A DNA stretch of 64,000 nt from Chitinophaga rupis (GTDB lineage: Bacteria; Bacteroidota; Bacteroidia; Chitinophagales; Chitinophagaceae): assembly GCF_900109685.1 (NCBI RefSeq), contig NZ_FOBB01000006.1, forward strand, positions 186,001 through 250,000. The letters run 5' to 3'. The notes under the pieces are model-generated. The model worked only from the letters and a program-made list of their open reading frames with translations, was not told where the DNA came from and did no database searches. Shown in pieces: positions 62,832 to 64,000 of this stretch; within the stretch, counting starts at the first letter, position 1, and every line of letters starts with the position of its first letter. The translations under genes and the position numbers were made by a program.

Positions 62832-63477
62832 TGTAGCAATTGCCGACGACCATGTGCTGGTTCGTAAGGCGCTGGGCAGGCTTATTAACACCTTTAACGA
62901 TTACTTCATGCTGTTTGAAGCCAGTGGCGGAGAAGAAGTAATTAAGATCATTAACAGCCGTGAGATACAGTTACCGGATATCCTGATACTGGACGTGAAC
63001 ATGCCGGGCATGAACGGATATGAAACCGCCACCTGGATCAATAACCACTTTCCGCAGATCAAAGTACTGGCGCTGTCTATGCTCAACGATGAATCCGTGA
63101 TCATTAAAATGCTGAAATCAGGCGCCAAAGGTTACATTATGAAAAATGTGGAGCCGGACGATCTGAAGGATGCTTTTGACTCAATCATCAAAAAGGATTT
63201 TTACCTGCCGGATTACATTTCCGGTAAAGTGATCTCCGGCCTGCAGAAAGATGTACTGTCCGTAAGTGAAAAAATAGACCTTACTCCCAAGGAAAAATAC
63301 TTCCTGCAGCTGCTGTGCACAGAGCTTTCCTATAAAGAGATTGCGCAGAAAATGTATGTAAGCCCCCGTACCATAGACGATTATAAAAGCAGCCTGTGTG
63401 AAAAGCTGAAAGTGAAGACCCGCGTAGGTTTGGTAATATTTGGAATTAAGTACGGCCTGATAGACATCACGAATTAA
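62803..63477 (+). CDS. LuxR/NarL-family response regulator
   Basis: A 224-aa regulator: receiver domain ~10-130 with phosphoacceptor Asp64 in ILILDVNMPGMNGYETA and conserved acidic pair DD at 15-16 (IADDHVLVRKA), Lys in KSGAKGYIMKN; C-terminal LuxR-type helix-turn-helix ~155-220 (LTPKEKYFLQLLCTELSYKE, IAQKMYVSPRTIDDYKSSLC, EKLKVKTRVGLVIFGIKYGL). It is phosphorylated by the kinase whose gene overlaps it by 29 bp and binds DNA as a dimer. It ends 17 bp before a 21-bp palindrome that ends the operon. Target genes unknown. Confidence 0.95.
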   Translation: MSTTKKAKYSVAIADDHVLVRKALGRLINTFNDYFMLFEASGGEEVIKIINSREIQLPDILILDVNMPGMNGYETATWINNHFPQIKVLALSMLNDESVIIKMLKSGAKGYIMKNVEPDDLKDAFDSIIKKDFYLPDYISGKVISGLQKDVLSVSEKIDLTPKEKYFLQLLCTELSYKEIAQKMYVSPRTIDDYKSSLCEKLKVKTRVGLVIFGIKYGLIDITN

Positions 63478-63493
63478 GCATAAAGCTGAAAGC

Positions 63494-63547
63494 ATAAAGC
63501 AGAACGCTTAACGCTGATTGTATTTTGCGTTAAGCGTTCTGCTTTAT
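63494..63547. terminator. Bidirectional terminator, 21-bp perfect palindrome
   Basis: Arms 63494-63514 and 63527-63547 are exact reverse complements (core AGCAGAACGCTTAACGC) with a 12-nt loop, between the convergent response regulator and GH88 genes. T-rich sequence follows on both sides. It resembles the other long intergenic palindromes of the window in size and placement but not in core sequence. Confidence 0.8.
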
Positions 63548-63577
63548 TATTAATTCTTAATTATTAATTATTACTTC

Positions 63578-64000
63578 CTACTTACCCCATTGCTTGTACC
63601 GCAGCAGCGCTTCTACAAAATAATAGTCTGCATAGGAAAGCGGCACATCTACTTCAGATTTATGCGGGAAAGAACCTACACTATGCATTAATATAAAATC
63701 ATTATTCTCTCCTTCTTTAGCCAGGTAAGCCGGGCTGCTTAAGCTGGTAAGCATTTTCTCTGCTGCATTCCAGTAACGGGTAGCATCCTTACCGGTAGTA
63801 TAACGGCTCAGCTCCAGTAAAGCAGATGCTGCTACTGCGCCGGCAGACGCGTCGCGGGGTACATCCGGTATGCCGGGCGCATTGTAGTCCCAGTAAGGGA
63901 TCATGTCTTCCGGCAGGTTAGGATTGTTTAATATAAAATCTGCAATATGTTTGGCCTGATCCAGGTACGCCTTGTCCCTGGTTTCCCGGTACATCATAGT
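63578..64000 (-). CDS. GH88 unsaturated glucuronyl hydrolase (partial, 5' end outside window)
   Basis: The C-terminal ~140 residues of an (alpha/alpha)6-barrel protein: TMMYRETRDKAYLDQAKHIA, DFILNNPNLPEDMIPYWDYN, APGIPDVPRDASAGAVAASA (the RDASA..A..A.LLEL signature of GH88) and a late GENNDFILMHSVGSFPH, ending SYADYYFVEALLRYKQWGK. GH88 enzymes hydrate and cleave unsaturated uronyl ends left by polysaccharide lyases, so a PUL for pectin, glycosaminoglycan or similar probably lies beyond the window. The reading frame is open at the edge (ACT codon at 64000-63998). Confidence 0.9.
   Translation of the reverse strand, partial: TMMYRETRDKAYLDQAKHIADFILNNPNLPEDMIPYWDYNAPGIPDVPRDASAGAVAASALLELSRYTTGKDATRYWNAAEKMLTSLSSPAYLAKEGENNDFILMHSVGSFPHKSEVDVPLSYADYYFVEALLRYKQWGK

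Noticed and set aside
1-64000. tRNA, rRNA, CRISPR array, phage or transposase genes
   Set aside because: Looked for cloverleaf tails, evenly spaced repeats and known protein motifs on both strands; none was found by eye.

Overview
The window looks like a chromosomal segment of a Bacteroidota bacterium, most likely Chitinophagaceae (Chitinophaga-like). This rests on two SusC/SusD systems each run by an ECF sigma factor and a FecR-type anti-sigma factor, SusC proteins with an N-terminal STN domain, TlpA/DUF4369, DUF4843, PKD-like, GLPGLI and DUF1080-type proteins, many lipoprotein or Sec signals, few Shine-Dalgarno sequences, and a large NRPS. No rRNA, tRNA, phage, transposase gene or CRISPR array was seen. 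Both window ends cut through genes.

Layout. (1) 1-10960, minus strand: a secondary-metabolite operon. A NusG/UpxY-type antiterminator gene (10960-10427) is followed by a 3329-aa NRPS (10204-215; half C-A-T-C-A-T-C-A-T-C) and, one base later, by a second NRPS that begins with a TubC-type docking domain and leaves the window. (2) 10961-11573: a 613-bp gene-free leader/intergenic region with a nested stem-loop. (3) 11574-16893: mixed housekeeping and envelope genes (DUF1080 lipoprotein, PNPOx-like protein, heptaheme cytochrome c lipoprotein, Rossmann-fold protein, DUF2007-like membrane protein, metallo-beta-lactamase-fold hydrolase). (4) 17015-26713, minus: polysaccharide utilization locus 1, in transcription order sigma, FecR, SusC, SusD, GH16, GH30; the enzymes suggest beta-1,3/1,6-glucan (fungal or algal wall glucan). 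(5) 26794-28198: a MORN-repeat membrane protein and a RhaM-like lipoprotein. (6) 28375-38602, minus: locus 2, sigma, FecR, SusC, SusD, DUF4843, PKD-like, TlpA, with no glycosidase in the operon, so the cargo may not be a glycan; a GH43 gene lies just upstream. (7) 39721-49000: a MITE-like element, CPA1 antiporter, methyltransferase, NDH-2-like dehydrogenase, dienelactone hydrolase, GNAT, a small RiPP-precursor-like gene, an FAD monooxygenase with a divergent AraC regulator. (8) 48837-52373: outer-membrane beta-barrel plus GLPGLI protein. (9) 52374-59200: proA, proB and a GH127 gene in one minus-strand operon, divergent from a GH92 alpha-mannosidase. (10) 59412-64000: hypotheticals, an 830-bp sparse region, a membrane protein/histidine kinase/response regulator operon, and the 3' part of a GH88 gene.

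How the genes work together: the NusG paralogue plausibly lets RNA polymerase read through the >10-kb NRPS operon. The two sigma/FecR pairs sense ligand-loaded SusC (STN domain) and switch on their own import loci. GH16 and GH30 would cut beta-glucan outside or in the periplasm, while GH92, GH127, GH43 and GH88 add debranching of mannan, arabinan and uronate-containing glycans.

The most unusual items are the NRPS architecture (orphan C-lobe start, and a likely C-to-C junction between proteins), the dedicated antiterminator, an isolated lanthipeptide-leader-like small gene, a 229-bp element with 33-bp perfect terminal inverted repeats, a family of long intergenic palindromes, and a decayed tandem copy of a susD 3' end. 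All functions are inferred from motifs read by eye; no database search was possible.
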